A stretch of 52,272 bases of DNA, from NCBI GenBank assembly GCA_943369755.1, contig CALROG020000030.1, positions 1-52,272 on the forward strand. Reading direction: 5' to 3'. Position 1 is the stretch's first letter. Each line of letters begins with the position of its first letter. Below, in pieces: positions 8,458-17,790 of this stretch. A program made the position numbers and the translations under genes. The stretch comes from CALROG01 sp943369755. Its GTDB lineage: Bacteria; Pseudomonadota; Gammaproteobacteria; Burkholderiales; Burkholderiaceae_C. The notes beneath the pieces were generated by a model, which had not been told where the DNA came from, searched no databases, and worked only from the letters and a program-made list of their open reading frames with translations.

Positions 8458-10983
8458 ATGCGTCAGCTAATCGGAACCCGTACCTACATTGCTTTGGGCC
8501 TGGTGTCGCTGGTCAGCAGCGCACTGTTGGCTTCGTCGTTCCTGGGCCTTCTGCCGGACAACACAGCCGCGCAGCGCGAAGGCCGCATCGCGTTGGCAGA
8601 GTCAGTGGCGGCGTCAGCCACGGCACTGCTCAGCGGCGGTGATGCGTCGCGCGTTGACGCGCTGCTGAGATTTGTGCAGCAGCGCAATCCCCAATTGCTG
8701 TCAGTCGCCCTGCGTGGGCAGGACGGCAAGCTTGCGCTGTCAGTGGGTGACCACGCCCGTCAGTGGCAACCCATGCACTCGGCCGCGCTGCCCGATACGC
8801 AGGTGCAAGTGCCGGTGCATGTTGGCGCGCAACCCTGGGGCGAGGCGGAATTCCGCTTTTCGCCGCTGACAAAGCCGGGGTTGCTCGGCATCCTGCAGCT
8901 GCCGTTGCTACAGCTCATTGCATTTTGCGCGCTGCTATGTTTTGTGGGGTTCCAGATCTACTTGAGCCGCGTGCTGCGCCACCTGGACCCGTCGCAGGCG
9001 ATACCCGGGCGCGTGCGTTCGGCACTGGATTCATTGACTGAAGGCCTGCTGGTGATTGACCAGAAGCGCAACATCGTGCTGGCCAACGAGGCCTTCGTGA
9101 AACTGCTTGGCCGCAGCAACGAGCAGCTCATGGGGACACAGGCATCTCAAATTGCCTGGCTGGACGCCAGCGGCCAGTTGCTGGACTTGCAAAGCCAGCC
9201 TTGGGTACGGGCGCTGCAAGAAGGTGTGGTGCAGCGAGACACCGTGCTGCGACTGGCGGGGGCTGCCGGCCTGCTGCGCACCTTTGTCGTCAATTGCTCG
9301 CCGGTGCTGGGCACGACCGGGCGGCCCGGCGGCGTGCTGATCAGTCTGGAAGACATTACGCTGCTGGAGCAAAGCCGAGTGGAACTGCAGGGCGCGCGCG
9401 ACGAAGCGCAGGCCGCCAACCGCGCCAAGAGCGAATTCCTGGCCAACATGAGTCACGAAATCCGTACGCCCATGAATGCAATTCTGGGCTTCACCGAGCT
9501 GCTCAAGCGCGGCTACAGCAAGAGCGAACGTGAATCAAGCCGGTACCTGGACACCATTCACACCAGCGGGCGGCACCTGCTGGCGCTGATCAACGACATT
9601 CTGGACCTGTCCAAAGTTGAAGCCGGCCATCTGGAGATTGAAAGCGTGGCCTGCTCGCCGCATGCCGTGGTGCGCCAGGCTGTGGCCGAGCTGGACGTGA
9701 AGGCCCGCGAAAAGGGCATTTCACTGACGCTGGAGGCCGCGACAGCACTGCCTGAGTCGGTGATGTCTGACCCGGCGCGGTTGCGCCAAATGGTGCTTAA
9801 CCTTTTGAGCAATGCCGTCAAGTTCACTGAGAAGGGCAGCGTGCGCGTCGTGTTGCATTGCGTCCCTGGGGGCGAAGACGGCGTCTACACGGTGCAAGTA
9901 CATGACTCGGGCATCGGCATTGCAGCCGATCGGATTGAGTCAATGTTCGATCCTTTCACGCAGGCCGACGCGTCCATCTCCCGGCGCTTTGGCGGTACCG
10001 GCCTGGGCCTGGCCATCAGCCGTCGGTTTGCGCGGGCCATGGGCGGCGACATCGTGGCGTCCAGCGTGCCGGGGCAGGGCACCACCATGACGCTGACCTT
10101 CGCCACCGGGCCGCTGGAGGGGGTCGAGCTGGTGGCCGGCACGCAGTTACTGAACAGGCAGGACGCCGGCACCACCGCGCGGCGGGTACGCTGGCAACTG
10201 CCGCCGTCAAGGCTGCTGGTAGTGGACGACGGTGCCGAAAACCGCGAACTGCTGTCACTGGTGCTGGCTGAGCAGGGTCTGTGGATCGAGGAGGCTGAAA
10301 ACGGCCAAGTTGCACTGGACTTGGTGGCTTCAGGCGGGTTTGACCTGATCCTCATGGACATGCAGATGCCGGTGATGGACGGCTTCACGGCCACGCGCAC
10401 GCTGCGCGCGCGCGGCGTCACCACACCCATCGTGGCGCTGACCGCCAATGCAATGAAAGGGTTTCAGCAGGAAGTCCTTCAGGCTGGTTGCACGGCTTAC
10501 GTCACCAAGCCAGTTGACATCGACGTGTTGCTGGCCGAACTGGCGCGGCTGCTGGGCGGTCAGCAGGTGGAAGTTGACCTGGCGGAACAGGAGGCGGCGA
10601 GCGACGCCGTGCCCGCGCACGAGCCGGTGGCGGCGTTCGCTCTGGACGAACCCATCATTTCCCGTTTTGCCAGCAACTCCCGCCTTGCGCCAATTGTCAC
10701 CAAATTCGCCGCGCGGCTGCAGGAGCAGCTCGCCCTTGCCGAGCAGGCCTGCAGCGCGGGCGACAGTGCCGAAATCGCGCGCTTTGGCCACTGGCTGGCC
10801 GGGGCGGCGGGGACGGTGGGTTACGACGCCTTTACCGAGCCGGCGCGTGAGCTGGAGCAGCGGGCGTTGCAAGGTGACACCACCGGCGTAGATCAATCGA
10901 TGGCTGGGTTGCGCGATATGTCACAGCGGGTTCAACTGCCTGATAGAACCGTTGGACAAGTTGCAGGCGCAGCCCGACAATAA
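8458..10983 (+). CDS. Hybrid sensor histidine kinase (PAS-HisKA-HATPase-REC-Hpt)
   Basis: About 841 residues. Two membrane segments (about 10-33 and 142-171) flank a short periplasmic loop. A PAS domain (about 190-300) follows, then HisKA with the phospho-accepting His333 in MSHEIRTPMNAILGF. The HATPase shows an N-box (LNLLSNAVKFTEKG) and the G-box GGTGLGLAISRRF. A receiver domain has the acceptor Asp634 in LILMDMQMPVMDG. A C-terminal Hpt domain has His778 in FGHWLAGAAGTVG. All phosphorelay residues are present, so it should be active. I chose ATG 8458, two bases after the upstream stop; an in-frame TTG at 8452 would overlap that stop. The tight junction implies co-expression with the giant protein. 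The relay target is probably the receiver protein encoded next. Confidence 0.93.
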   Translation: MRQLIGTRTYIALGLVSLVSSALLASSFLGLLPDNTAAQREGRIALAESVAASATALLSGGDASRVDALLRFVQQRNPQLLSVALRGQDGKLALSVGDHARQWQPMHSAALPDTQVQVPVHVGAQPWGEAEFRFSPLTKPGLLGILQLPLLQLIAFCALLCFVGFQIYLSRVLRHLDPSQAIPGRVRSALDSLTEGLLVIDQKRNIVLANEAFVKLLGRSNEQLMGTQASQIAWLDASGQLLDLQSQPWVRALQEGVVQRDTVLRLAGAAGLLRTFVVNCSPVLGTTGRPGGVLISLEDITLLEQSRVELQGARDEAQAANRAKSEFLANMSHEIRTPMNAILGFTELLKRGYSKSERESSRYLDTIHTSGRHLLALINDILDLSKVEAGHLEIESVACSPHAVVRQAVAELDVKAREKGISLTLEAATALPESVMSDPARLRQMVLNLLSNAVKFTEKGSVRVVLHCVPGGEDGVYTVQVHDSGIGIAADRIESMFDPFTQADASISRRFGGTGLGLAISRRFARAMGGDIVASSVPGQGTTMTLTFATGPLEGVELVAGTQLLNRQDAGTTARRVRWQLPPSRLLVVDDGAENRELLSLVLAEQGLWIEEAENGQVALDLVASGGFDLILMDMQMPVMDGFTATRTLRARGVTTPIVALTANAMKGFQQEVLQAGCTAYVTKPVDIDVLLAELARLLGGQQVEVDLAEQEAASDAVPAHEPVAAFALDEPIISRFASNSRLAPIVTKFAARLQEQLALAEQACSAGDSAEIARFGHWLAGAAGTVGYDAFTEPARELEQRALQGDTTGVDQSMAGLRDMSQRVQLPDRTVGQVAGAARQ

Positions 10984-11044
10984 GTGTGATGTTTTTCGGT
11001 ACGGCTCTGAGGGCCGCAGGACAAGAAACACGGAAATTGCCCAC

Positions 11045-12901
11045 ATGACTGACTCGAAACCCCCGTCGCAGCCGAGCGCGATGTTCCTGCCCAGTGGCAG
11101 CGGGCTGGCGGGCAGCAGTTTGAAGGCTGTCGCCGTCAGGGAAGACACTTTCCACCGTCGGACCGCGTTTGACGCGGTGGACGCCGTCATCATGATGGTG
11201 GACGACGAATTGCTCAACATCGAGATGACCCAGGCCTTCCTGGAAGATGCCGGCTATCGCAATTTCATCTCTACGCACGAGTCCGAGCACGCCCTGGACA
11301 TGATTGCTGCGCGACAGCCCCACGTGCTGCTGCTGGACCTGAGCATGCCGCGCGTCAGCGGCATGGATATCCTGGCAGCGCTGCGCGACAACCCGCAGTT
11401 GCAGCATATTCCGGTCATTGTGCTGACCAGCAACACCGATGCGTCTACGCGGCTGCGTGCCCTGGGCCTTGGTGCCATGGATTTTCTGGCCAAGCCGGTA
11501 GATCCGAGCGAACTGGGCCTGCGCCTGCGCAACACGTTGGCCGCACGCGCCCACCGTGATTACCTGGCCCAGTACGACCCGTTGACCGGCTTGCGCAACC
11601 GGCTTTCGTACATGGCTCAGGTGCAAGCTGCGCTGGCACTGGCTGCCGAGCGCCGTCATGGCTGCGCCGTGCTGCAGATCGGTGTGGACGGGCTGTCGCA
11701 GATTAATGATGCGATGGGTCGCGGGGTGGGCGATGCGTTGCTGCAGCGCTTGGCCAAGCGCCTGCGCCACTGCGTGGAAGGCGCACAAGGGGGTGAACTT
11801 GGATCGATGGAAAGCCAACACCCGCACTTGTTCCGTTTCGATGGTGACGAGTTTGCGGTGCTGGTGCCTTACCTGGGCGAGATCGAGTCAGCAGGTGGCC
11901 TCATCACCAACTTGCTGGAGGCTGCCAACGTCAACATGCGTGTAGGGGAGCGTGATGTGTTCGTCACCGCCAGCCTCGGCGTTGCGGTATTTCCAATGGA
12001 CGGCCGCGGGGCCGACCAATTGGTGACCAATGCCAGCCTGGCAATGCGCCAGGCCAAGCAGAACGGGCGGAACTCTTATGAGTTCTTTTCGCGCAAGCTC
12101 AATGAGCGTGCGGTCAGCGCCCTGCGTATCGGCAGCGACCTGCGACGGGCGCTGGGGCGTGACGAGCTGCGAATCATGTACCAGCCCAAGATCGATGTGC
12201 GAACGGGTGCGCTGACGGGCGCTGAGGCCGTGCCGCAATGGACCCGCCCTGACGGCACCATCCTGGAGGGCAACAAGGTCGCGCAGATGGCCGGGACGTC
12301 CGAGACAAGCATGTTGCTGACTGAGTGGATGCTCGAGCAGGTCGCGCAGCAAACACGGGCTTGGCAGACCGGCAAACTGCACGTTGTGCCGCTGGGCATC
12401 AACTTGTCGTTGCGACAGTTTCCGCTGGCGCGATTGGTGGAGGTTGTGACCAATGCGCTGCGCTCGCGCGTCCAGGCAGAGTTTCTGTGCCTGGAGTTCA
12501 ATGAGGTGTCTGCGGCTGAAGATATCGACACCGTCGCCCGGGTAATGGGGCGCTTTCGTGAATTGGGGCTGCGCCTGGCGCTGGACCACTTTGGCACGTC
12601 GGACGCCAACCTGGTGCACCTGGCCCGTCTGCCAATACATGAGATCAAGACTGCCCCGGATTTCATGTGGAAGGTGGACGAAAGTCCCGTCAACGCCGCG
12701 ATCATGCAGGCGCTCATCGCCATGGCGCGCAGCACTGGTTTGACGTTGGTGGCCATGGGCGTGCAGATGCCGCAGCAGTTGGCGTTTCTCAAGAGCAATG
12801 GCGCAGACCAATGCCAGGGCCGGTTGTTCAACAACCCCATGACGGCGCAGGAATTTGCCACCAAATGGATGCAATCGGCAAGGCGTAGCGGGACCTCGTG
12901 A
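11045..12901 (+). CDS. Response regulator with degenerate GGDEF and EAL domains
   Basis: About 618 residues. A Ser/Gly-rich leader is followed by a receiver domain (about 47-165) with acceptor Asp98 in VLLLDLSMPRVSG. The GGDEF domain (about 175-345) carries DGDEF (266-270) in place of GGDEF, and its first metal-site Asp is replaced (IGVDGLSQIND). The EAL domain (about 360-610) reads EAV at 394-396, DHFGTS instead of DDFGTG (514-519), KTA instead of KID, and MGVQ instead of EGVE. Several metal ligands are therefore missing and c-di-GMP hydrolysis is unlikely; diguanylate cyclase activity is doubtful. It may act as a c-di-GMP-binding or protein-interaction output. ATG 11045 was preferred over an in-frame start at 10952, which would overlap the kinase gene. 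It probably receives phosphate from that kinase. Confidence 0.9.
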   Translation: MTDSKPPSQPSAMFLPSGSGLAGSSLKAVAVREDTFHRRTAFDAVDAVIMMVDDELLNIEMTQAFLEDAGYRNFISTHESEHALDMIAARQPHVLLLDLSMPRVSGMDILAALRDNPQLQHIPVIVLTSNTDASTRLRALGLGAMDFLAKPVDPSELGLRLRNTLAARAHRDYLAQYDPLTGLRNRLSYMAQVQAALALAAERRHGCAVLQIGVDGLSQINDAMGRGVGDALLQRLAKRLRHCVEGAQGGELGSMESQHPHLFRFDGDEFAVLVPYLGEIESAGGLITNLLEAANVNMRVGERDVFVTASLGVAVFPMDGRGADQLVTNASLAMRQAKQNGRNSYEFFSRKLNERAVSALRIGSDLRRALGRDELRIMYQPKIDVRTGALTGAEAVPQWTRPDGTILEGNKVAQMAGTSETSMLLTEWMLEQVAQQTRAWQTGKLHVVPLGINLSLRQFPLARLVEVVTNALRSRVQAEFLCLEFNEVSAAEDIDTVARVMGRFRELGLRLALDHFGTSDANLVHLARLPIHEIKTAPDFMWKVDESPVNAAIMQALIAMARSTGLTLVAMGVQMPQQLAFLKSNGADQCQGRLFNNPMTAQEFATKWMQSARRSGTS

Positions 12902-12995
12902 GCGCCCGCCTGGCTGACGCGAAACTGACGGCCTTCGGGAATGCCCGAGAACTTGTTGCGCTGTAGGCGGCTTAGACTGGCCCGAGCCCGCTGAT

Positions 12996-13010
12996 GCACC
13001 GGCCCGGTGC
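12996..13010. promoter_or_regulatory. Perfect dyad upstream of the oxidoreductase operon
   Basis: GCACCGG-C-CCGGTGC is a perfect 7-bp inverted repeat with a one-base centre, 30 bp before the TTG start at 13041. It could be an operator for the operon. No confident -35/-10 pair was seen; a TAGACT at 12973-12978 is a weak -10 candidate. Confidence 0.3.
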
Positions 13011-13040
13011 GTTGGACAGTGCCAGGCAAGGAGACAAGTT

Positions 13041-14882
13041 TTGCAGCCAACGGACATCACCAACCCGGCCTATTTCCACAAAGTAGTGGACTGCCAATAC
13101 GCCTGCCCGGCCCACACCCCTGTGCCCGAATACATACGCCTGATTGCGCAGGGCCGCTACAGCGACGCCTACATGATCAACTGGGTGTCCAACGTGTTCC
13201 CTGGCATCCTGGGGCGCACCTGCGATCGGCCTTGCGAACCCGCCTGCCGCCGGGGCCGCGTGGAGGAGGCCAACGCCAGCCAGCCCGAGCCAGTGGCGAT
13301 TTGCCGCCTCAAGCGGGTGGCCGCCGACATGAAGGACGACGTGGGCCAACGCATGCCCAAGCCGGGCAAGAAAAACGGCAAACGGGTGGCCTGCATCGGT
13401 GCCGGGCCGGCCTCATTGACGGTGGCGCGCGACCTGGCACCGCTGGGCTACGAGGTGACGGTGTTTGACGGTGAAGCCAAGGCGGGTGGGTTTATCCGCA
13501 CCCAGATTCCGCGCTTTCGCCTGCCCGAGAGCGTGATTGACGAGGAAACCGGCTACATCCTGGACCTGGGTGTGGTCTTCAAAAGCGGCCAGCGCATTGA
13601 ATCCATGAAGGCGTTGCTGGCTGAAAACTACGACGCGGTGTTTGTGGGCTGTGGTGCGCCGCGCGGGCGCAACCTGGACTTGCCCGGGCGCAGCGAGGCG
13701 GCCGGCAACATTCATATTGGCATTGACTGGCTGGCCTCGGTGTCGTTTGGCCACATTACCAAAATTGGCCAGCGGGTGATCGTTCTGGGTGGGGGCAACA
13801 CCGCCATGGATTGCTGCCGGTCGGCGCGGCGTCTGGGCGGCACCGACGTGAAGGTTATCGTGCGCAGCGGCTTTGACGAGATGAAGGCATCGCCCTGGGA
13901 AAAGGAAGACGCGCAGCATGAGGGCATTCCCATCATCAACTACCACGTGCCCAAGGCCTTTGTGCACGAAGCCGGCAAGCTCAGCGGCATGATGTTTGAA
14001 ATCGTCGAAGCCCGCTACGACGACAAGGGCCGCCGCAGCCTGGTGCCCACCGGTGAGCCCGATGTGTTTTATGAGTGCGATGACGTGCTGGTGGCGGTCG
14101 GCCAGGAGAACGCCTTCCCCTGGATCGAGCGCGACAGCGGCATCGAATTTGACCAATGGGGCCTGCCCGTACTGGGCAAGGAAACCCACCAGTGCAGCGT
14201 GCCAAACGTGTTCTTTGGCGGCGACGCCGCCTTCGGCCCGAAGAACATCATCACGGCGGTGGCGCATGGCCATGAGGCCGCGGTGTCGATTGACCGGTTC
14301 TTGAACGGCGAAGACATTGCCCAGCGGCCCGACCCCATGACCAACTTGATGTCGCAAAAGATGGGCATCCATGAATGGAGCTACGACAACGACACGGTCA
14401 ATGACGAGCGTTACAAAGTACCGTGGGCCAAGGCCGCAGCGGCGTTGGCCAGCATCAAGGTCGAGGTTGAGCTGGGCTTTGATGCGGCAACCGCGTTCAA
14501 GGAGGCCGGGCGTTGCCTGAACTGTGATGTGCAGACGGTGTTTACCGCGTCCACCTGCATCGAATGCGACGCCTGCGTGGACATCTGCCCGATGGACTGC
14601 ATTACCTTCACGCCCGATGGCGACGAAGCCGAGCTGCGTACCCGCCTGAAAGCACCCGCGACCAACCTCACGCAAGACTTGTATGTGTCGGGCGCGCTCA
14701 AGACCGGGCGCATCATGGTGAAAGACGAAGACGTTTGCCTGCATTGCGGGCTGTGCGCCGAACGTTGCCCCACTGGAGCCTGGGACATGCAGAAGTTTTT
14801 GCTCAACACCACCCAGGCAGGGCCAGGCGCGCGCGATAAACCCGCGCTGGGAGAACGCAGCACAGGGAGGGTTGCCGCATGA
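13041..14882 (+). CDS. korC: GltD-like NAD(P)H oxidoreductase subunit fused to 2[4Fe-4S] ferredoxin
   Basis: 613 residues. An N-terminal Cys-rich domain (CQYACPAH…CDRPCEPACRRGR, about 17-75) resembles the [4Fe-4S] N-domain of glutamate synthase small subunit. A flavin-binding GAGPASLTVARDL follows near residue 120, then an NAD(P)-binding GGGNTAMDCCRSARRLG. The C-terminal ferredoxin region has two [4Fe-4S] motifs (CIECDACVDICPMDC near 506 and CLHCGLCAERCP). It is expected to pass electrons between the oxoacid oxidoreductase encoded next and NAD(P). The symbol follows the NADP-linked 2-oxoglutarate oxidoreductase described in Azoarcus and is tentative. The start is TTG 13041, supported by AAGGAG seven bases upstream; no ATG fits the conserved N-terminus. 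The stop overlaps the next start as ATGA. Confidence 0.85.
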   Translation: MQPTDITNPAYFHKVVDCQYACPAHTPVPEYIRLIAQGRYSDAYMINWVSNVFPGILGRTCDRPCEPACRRGRVEEANASQPEPVAICRLKRVAADMKDDVGQRMPKPGKKNGKRVACIGAGPASLTVARDLAPLGYEVTVFDGEAKAGGFIRTQIPRFRLPESVIDEETGYILDLGVVFKSGQRIESMKALLAENYDAVFVGCGAPRGRNLDLPGRSEAAGNIHIGIDWLASVSFGHITKIGQRVIVLGGGNTAMDCCRSARRLGGTDVKVIVRSGFDEMKASPWEKEDAQHEGIPIINYHVPKAFVHEAGKLSGMMFEIVEARYDDKGRRSLVPTGEPDVFYECDDVLVAVGQENAFPWIERDSGIEFDQWGLPVLGKETHQCSVPNVFFGGDAAFGPKNIITAVAHGHEAAVSIDRFLNGEDIAQRPDPMTNLMSQKMGIHEWSYDNDTVNDERYKVPWAKAAAALASIKVEVELGFDAATAFKEAGRCLNCDVQTVFTASTCIECDACVDICPMDCITFTPDGDEAELRTRLKAPATNLTQDLYVSGALKTGRIMVKDEDVCLHCGLCAERCPTGAWDMQKFLLNTTQAGPGARDKPALGERSTGRVAA

Positions 14883-16699
14883 AGCGCATTGAAGCCATTA
14901 ACGACTTTGTCATCAAGTTCGCCAACGTCAACGGTTCGGGCTCGGCCAGTGCCAATGAACTGTTTGCCAAAGCCATTCTGCGCATGGGCGTGCCGGTGAG
15001 TCCGCGTAATATTTTCCCAAGCAACATTCAGGGCCTGCCGACCTGGTACGAGGTACGCGTGACCGAACAGGGCTATCTGGGTCGGCGCGGCGGCATCGAC
15101 ATGATGGTGGCCATGAACCCGCAGACCTGGGACGCCGACCTGGCTGAACTTGAGCCCGGCGGCTACCTTTTTTATGACAGCACACGGGCGTTGCCGCCCT
15201 CCAAGTTTCGTGACGATGTGCATGTGATCGGCATGCCCCTGACCGAGATTTGCAACGCGGTGTACAGCGACCCGCGCCAGCGCCAGTTGTTCAAGAACAT
15301 TGTCTATGTCGGGGCGCTGTCGGTGCTGTTGGAGATCGAGGCAGAGGTTATTGAGAAGCTGTTTGGCGAGCAGTACAAGGGCAAGGAGAAGTTGCTTGCC
15401 TCCAACGTGCAGGCCCTGCAACTGGGCCGCGACTTCGCCAAAGAGCATTTGCAGGCTCCGCTGGGTATCCGGGTGAAGCGGGCCGACAAAGTGGGCCAGC
15501 GAATTTTTGTCGATGGCAACAGCGCCGCGGCATTGGGCTGTGTGTACGGTGGTGCCACCGTGGCGGCCTGGTACCCGATTACGCCTTCCTCCTCGGTGGC
15601 CGAGGCCTTTCAGATGTACTGTGGCAAGTTCCGGGTGGACCCGGTGACCGGGCAGAACCGCTACGCCATTGTGCAGGCCGAAGACGAGATCGCATCGATT
15701 GGCATGGTGGTGGGCGCTGGCTGGAATGGCGCGCGGGCGTTTACCGCCACCTCGGGCCCCGGCGTGTCGCTCATGACCGAGTTCATTGGCCTGGCCTACT
15801 TTGCCGAAATTCCGGTCACCATCATCAACGTGCAGCGCGGCGGGCCGTCCACCGGCATGCCCACGCGCACCCAGCAGGCCGACATTTTGTCGTGCGCCTA
15901 TGCCTCGCATGGCGACACCAAGCATGTGCTGCTGTTCCCTGAGGACCCGCACGAATGCTTTGAACATTCGGCCGCTGCGCTTGACCTGGCAGACCGGCTG
16001 CAAACGCCGGTATTCGTCATGACCGACCTGGACATCGGCATGAACCAGCGTTTGTGCGAGCCCTTTGCCTGGGACGACGCCCGCACCTACGACCGCGGCA
16101 AGGTCATGACGGCCGCTGAGCTGGACGCTGGCAAGGACTTTGGCCGTTACAAGGATGTGGACGGTGACGGCATACCCTGGCGCACCCTGCCGGGTACGCA
16201 CCCCAGCAAGGGCAGCTACTTCACCCGCGGCACCACACGCAACCCCTACGCCCAGTACTCCGAGCGCGGCCCTGACTACATTTACAACGTTGAGCGGCTG
16301 CTGAAAAAATTCGCCACCGCTGCCACGTTGGTGCCCCAGCCTGTGGTGCGCGCGGCGAGCCAAAAGACCGGCCTGGGCGTAATCTACTTCGGCTCCACCA
16401 GCCCGGCCATGGGGGAGGCGCTGGACGCCCTGGCAAGCGAGGGTACCCACCTGGACGCGATGCGCCTGCGGGCCTTTCCGTTCCCGCCGTCGGTGCGCGA
16501 GTTCATTGATGCGCACGACCGGGTGTTTGTGGTGGAGCAAAACCGCGACGCCCAAATGCACAGCCTGCTGGTCAATGAGCTGGACGTCAGCCCCGCGCAA
16601 CTGGTACGGGTGCGGCATTTTGACGGCACACCGATCACCGCGCGCTTTATCACCCACGCCATCACAAGCCATGTGCAAGCCCAGGAGACGGCGCAATGA
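14879..16699 (+). CDS. korA: 2-oxoacid:acceptor oxidoreductase, fused gamma-alpha subunit
   Basis: 606 residues. The N-terminal ~190 residues are the gamma (POR_N-like) domain (ANVNGSGSASANELFAKAILRMGV). The alpha domain follows (GNSAAALGCVYGGATVAAWYPITPSSSVAEAF, then EDEIASIGMVVGAGWNGARAFTATSGPG). With the beta subunit encoded next it should decarboxylate a 2-oxoacid to acyl-CoA using thiamine diphosphate and [4Fe-4S] clusters. The substrate cannot be fixed from sequence; 2-oxoglutarate is favoured because of the gene set. Both ends overlap neighbours by ATGA, so the three subunits are translationally coupled, consistent with a stoichiometric complex. Confidence 0.88.
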   Translation: MKRIEAINDFVIKFANVNGSGSASANELFAKAILRMGVPVSPRNIFPSNIQGLPTWYEVRVTEQGYLGRRGGIDMMVAMNPQTWDADLAELEPGGYLFYDSTRALPPSKFRDDVHVIGMPLTEICNAVYSDPRQRQLFKNIVYVGALSVLLEIEAEVIEKLFGEQYKGKEKLLASNVQALQLGRDFAKEHLQAPLGIRVKRADKVGQRIFVDGNSAAALGCVYGGATVAAWYPITPSSSVAEAFQMYCGKFRVDPVTGQNRYAIVQAEDEIASIGMVVGAGWNGARAFTATSGPGVSLMTEFIGLAYFAEIPVTIINVQRGGPSTGMPTRTQQADILSCAYASHGDTKHVLLFPEDPHECFEHSAAALDLADRLQTPVFVMTDLDIGMNQRLCEPFAWDDARTYDRGKVMTAAELDAGKDFGRYKDVDGDGIPWRTLPGTHPSKGSYFTRGTTRNPYAQYSERGPDYIYNVERLLKKFATAATLVPQPVVRAASQKTGLGVIYFGSTSPAMGEALDALASEGTHLDAMRLRAFPFPPSVREFIDAHDRVFVVEQNRDAQMHSLLVNELDVSPAQLVRVRHFDGTPITARFITHAITSHVQAQETAQ

Positions 16700-17751
16700 C
16701 CTACCTGACCAAACCCCGTTTGCATCACCCCACGCTGGAGAAAAACAAGGTCGGCTACACCCGGCGCGATTACGAGGGCAAGATCTCCACGCTGTGCGCG
16801 GGCTGCGGCCACGACTCCATTTCAGCAGCCATCATCCAGGCCTGCTGGGAGCTGGACATCCAGCCGCACCGGGTGGCAAAACTCTCGGGCATTGGTTGCA
16901 GCTCCAAGACGCCCGACTATTTTCTAGGTGCCTCGCACGGCTTCAACACGGTGCACGGGCGCATGCCCAGCGTCTTGACCGGCGCCAATCTGGCCAATCG
17001 CGAGCTGCTGTACCTGGGGGTGTCGGGCGACGGCGACTCGGCGTCCATCGGTCTGGGCCAGTTTGCCCACGCCATGCGCCGGGGCGTCCAGATGGCCTAC
17101 ATCGTTGAAAACAATGGTGTCTACGGCTTGACCAAAGGCCAGTTCTCGGCCACCGCCGACCAGGGCAGCAAGAGCAAAAAGGGTGTGGTCAACAGCGACA
17201 GCCCGGTGGACCTGGTGGCCATGGCGTTGCAACTGGGTGCCACCTATGTGGCGCGTAGCTTCTCGGGCAACAAGGCCCAGCTGGTGCCGTTGATCAAGGG
17301 GGCCATCAGCCATGGCGGTGCGGCCTTCATTGACGTGATCAGCCCGTGCGTGGCCTTCAACAACCACCCCGGCAGCACCAAGAGTTACGACTATGTGCGT
17401 GAGCACAACGAGTCTGTCAGCCGCATTGACTTCATCAGTGCCCGCGATGAAATCACCATTCAGGCCGAACCCGGTGAGGTGGTGGATGTGCGCCAGCACG
17501 ACGGCAGCTTTTTGCGCCTGCGCAGCCTGCACGCCGACTATGACGCCACCGATCGCCACAAGGCCATGACCTACATGCAGGCCCACCAGGCCCGAGGTGA
17601 GGTGGTCACGGGCCTGCTGTATGTTGACTCGCTGGCCACTGACCTGCACACCGCCCTGAATACCAGTGCCACGCCGCTGAATGCATTGGGCGCAGACCTG
17701 CTGTGCCCCGGCATGCCTGCACTGGCCAAGCTCAACCTGGCCTTGCGCTAG
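16696..17751 (+). CDS. korB: 2-oxoacid:acceptor oxidoreductase, beta (ThDP) subunit
   Basis: 351 residues. Cluster ligands are visible as LCAGCGH near the start, GIGCSSK, and a later ISPCVAF. The thiamine-diphosphate motif is GDGDSASIGLGQ followed by NNGVYGLTKGQ. These are standard for beta subunits of 2-oxoacid:ferredoxin oxidoreductases. The start overlaps the alpha gene stop (ATGA). It completes a three-gene NAD(P)-linked oxidoreductase. Since a full pyruvate dehydrogenase operon also lies in this window, this enzyme probably serves low-oxygen or anaerobic metabolism, or reductant supply; that is inference. Confidence 0.88.
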   Translation: MTYLTKPRLHHPTLEKNKVGYTRRDYEGKISTLCAGCGHDSISAAIIQACWELDIQPHRVAKLSGIGCSSKTPDYFLGASHGFNTVHGRMPSVLTGANLANRELLYLGVSGDGDSASIGLGQFAHAMRRGVQMAYIVENNGVYGLTKGQFSATADQGSKSKKGVVNSDSPVDLVAMALQLGATYVARSFSGNKAQLVPLIKGAISHGGAAFIDVISPCVAFNNHPGSTKSYDYVREHNESVSRIDFISARDEITIQAEPGEVVDVRQHDGSFLRLRSLHADYDATDRHKAMTYMQAHQARGEVVTGLLYVDSLATDLHTALNTSATPLNALGADLLCPGMPALAKLNLALR

Positions 17752-17790
17752 CCCGGCGCGGCGTCTAGAGTGAACTTAAAGGAGCCCGCC

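Noticed and set aside
14411..16696. A 761-codon open frame antisense to korA/korC
   Set aside because: It mirrors strong coding on the plus strand in a GC-rich genome, has no recognisable domain and crosses two real genes; such shadows are common here (also 3899-5203, 13413-14744, 45741-47150 and 49152-50612).
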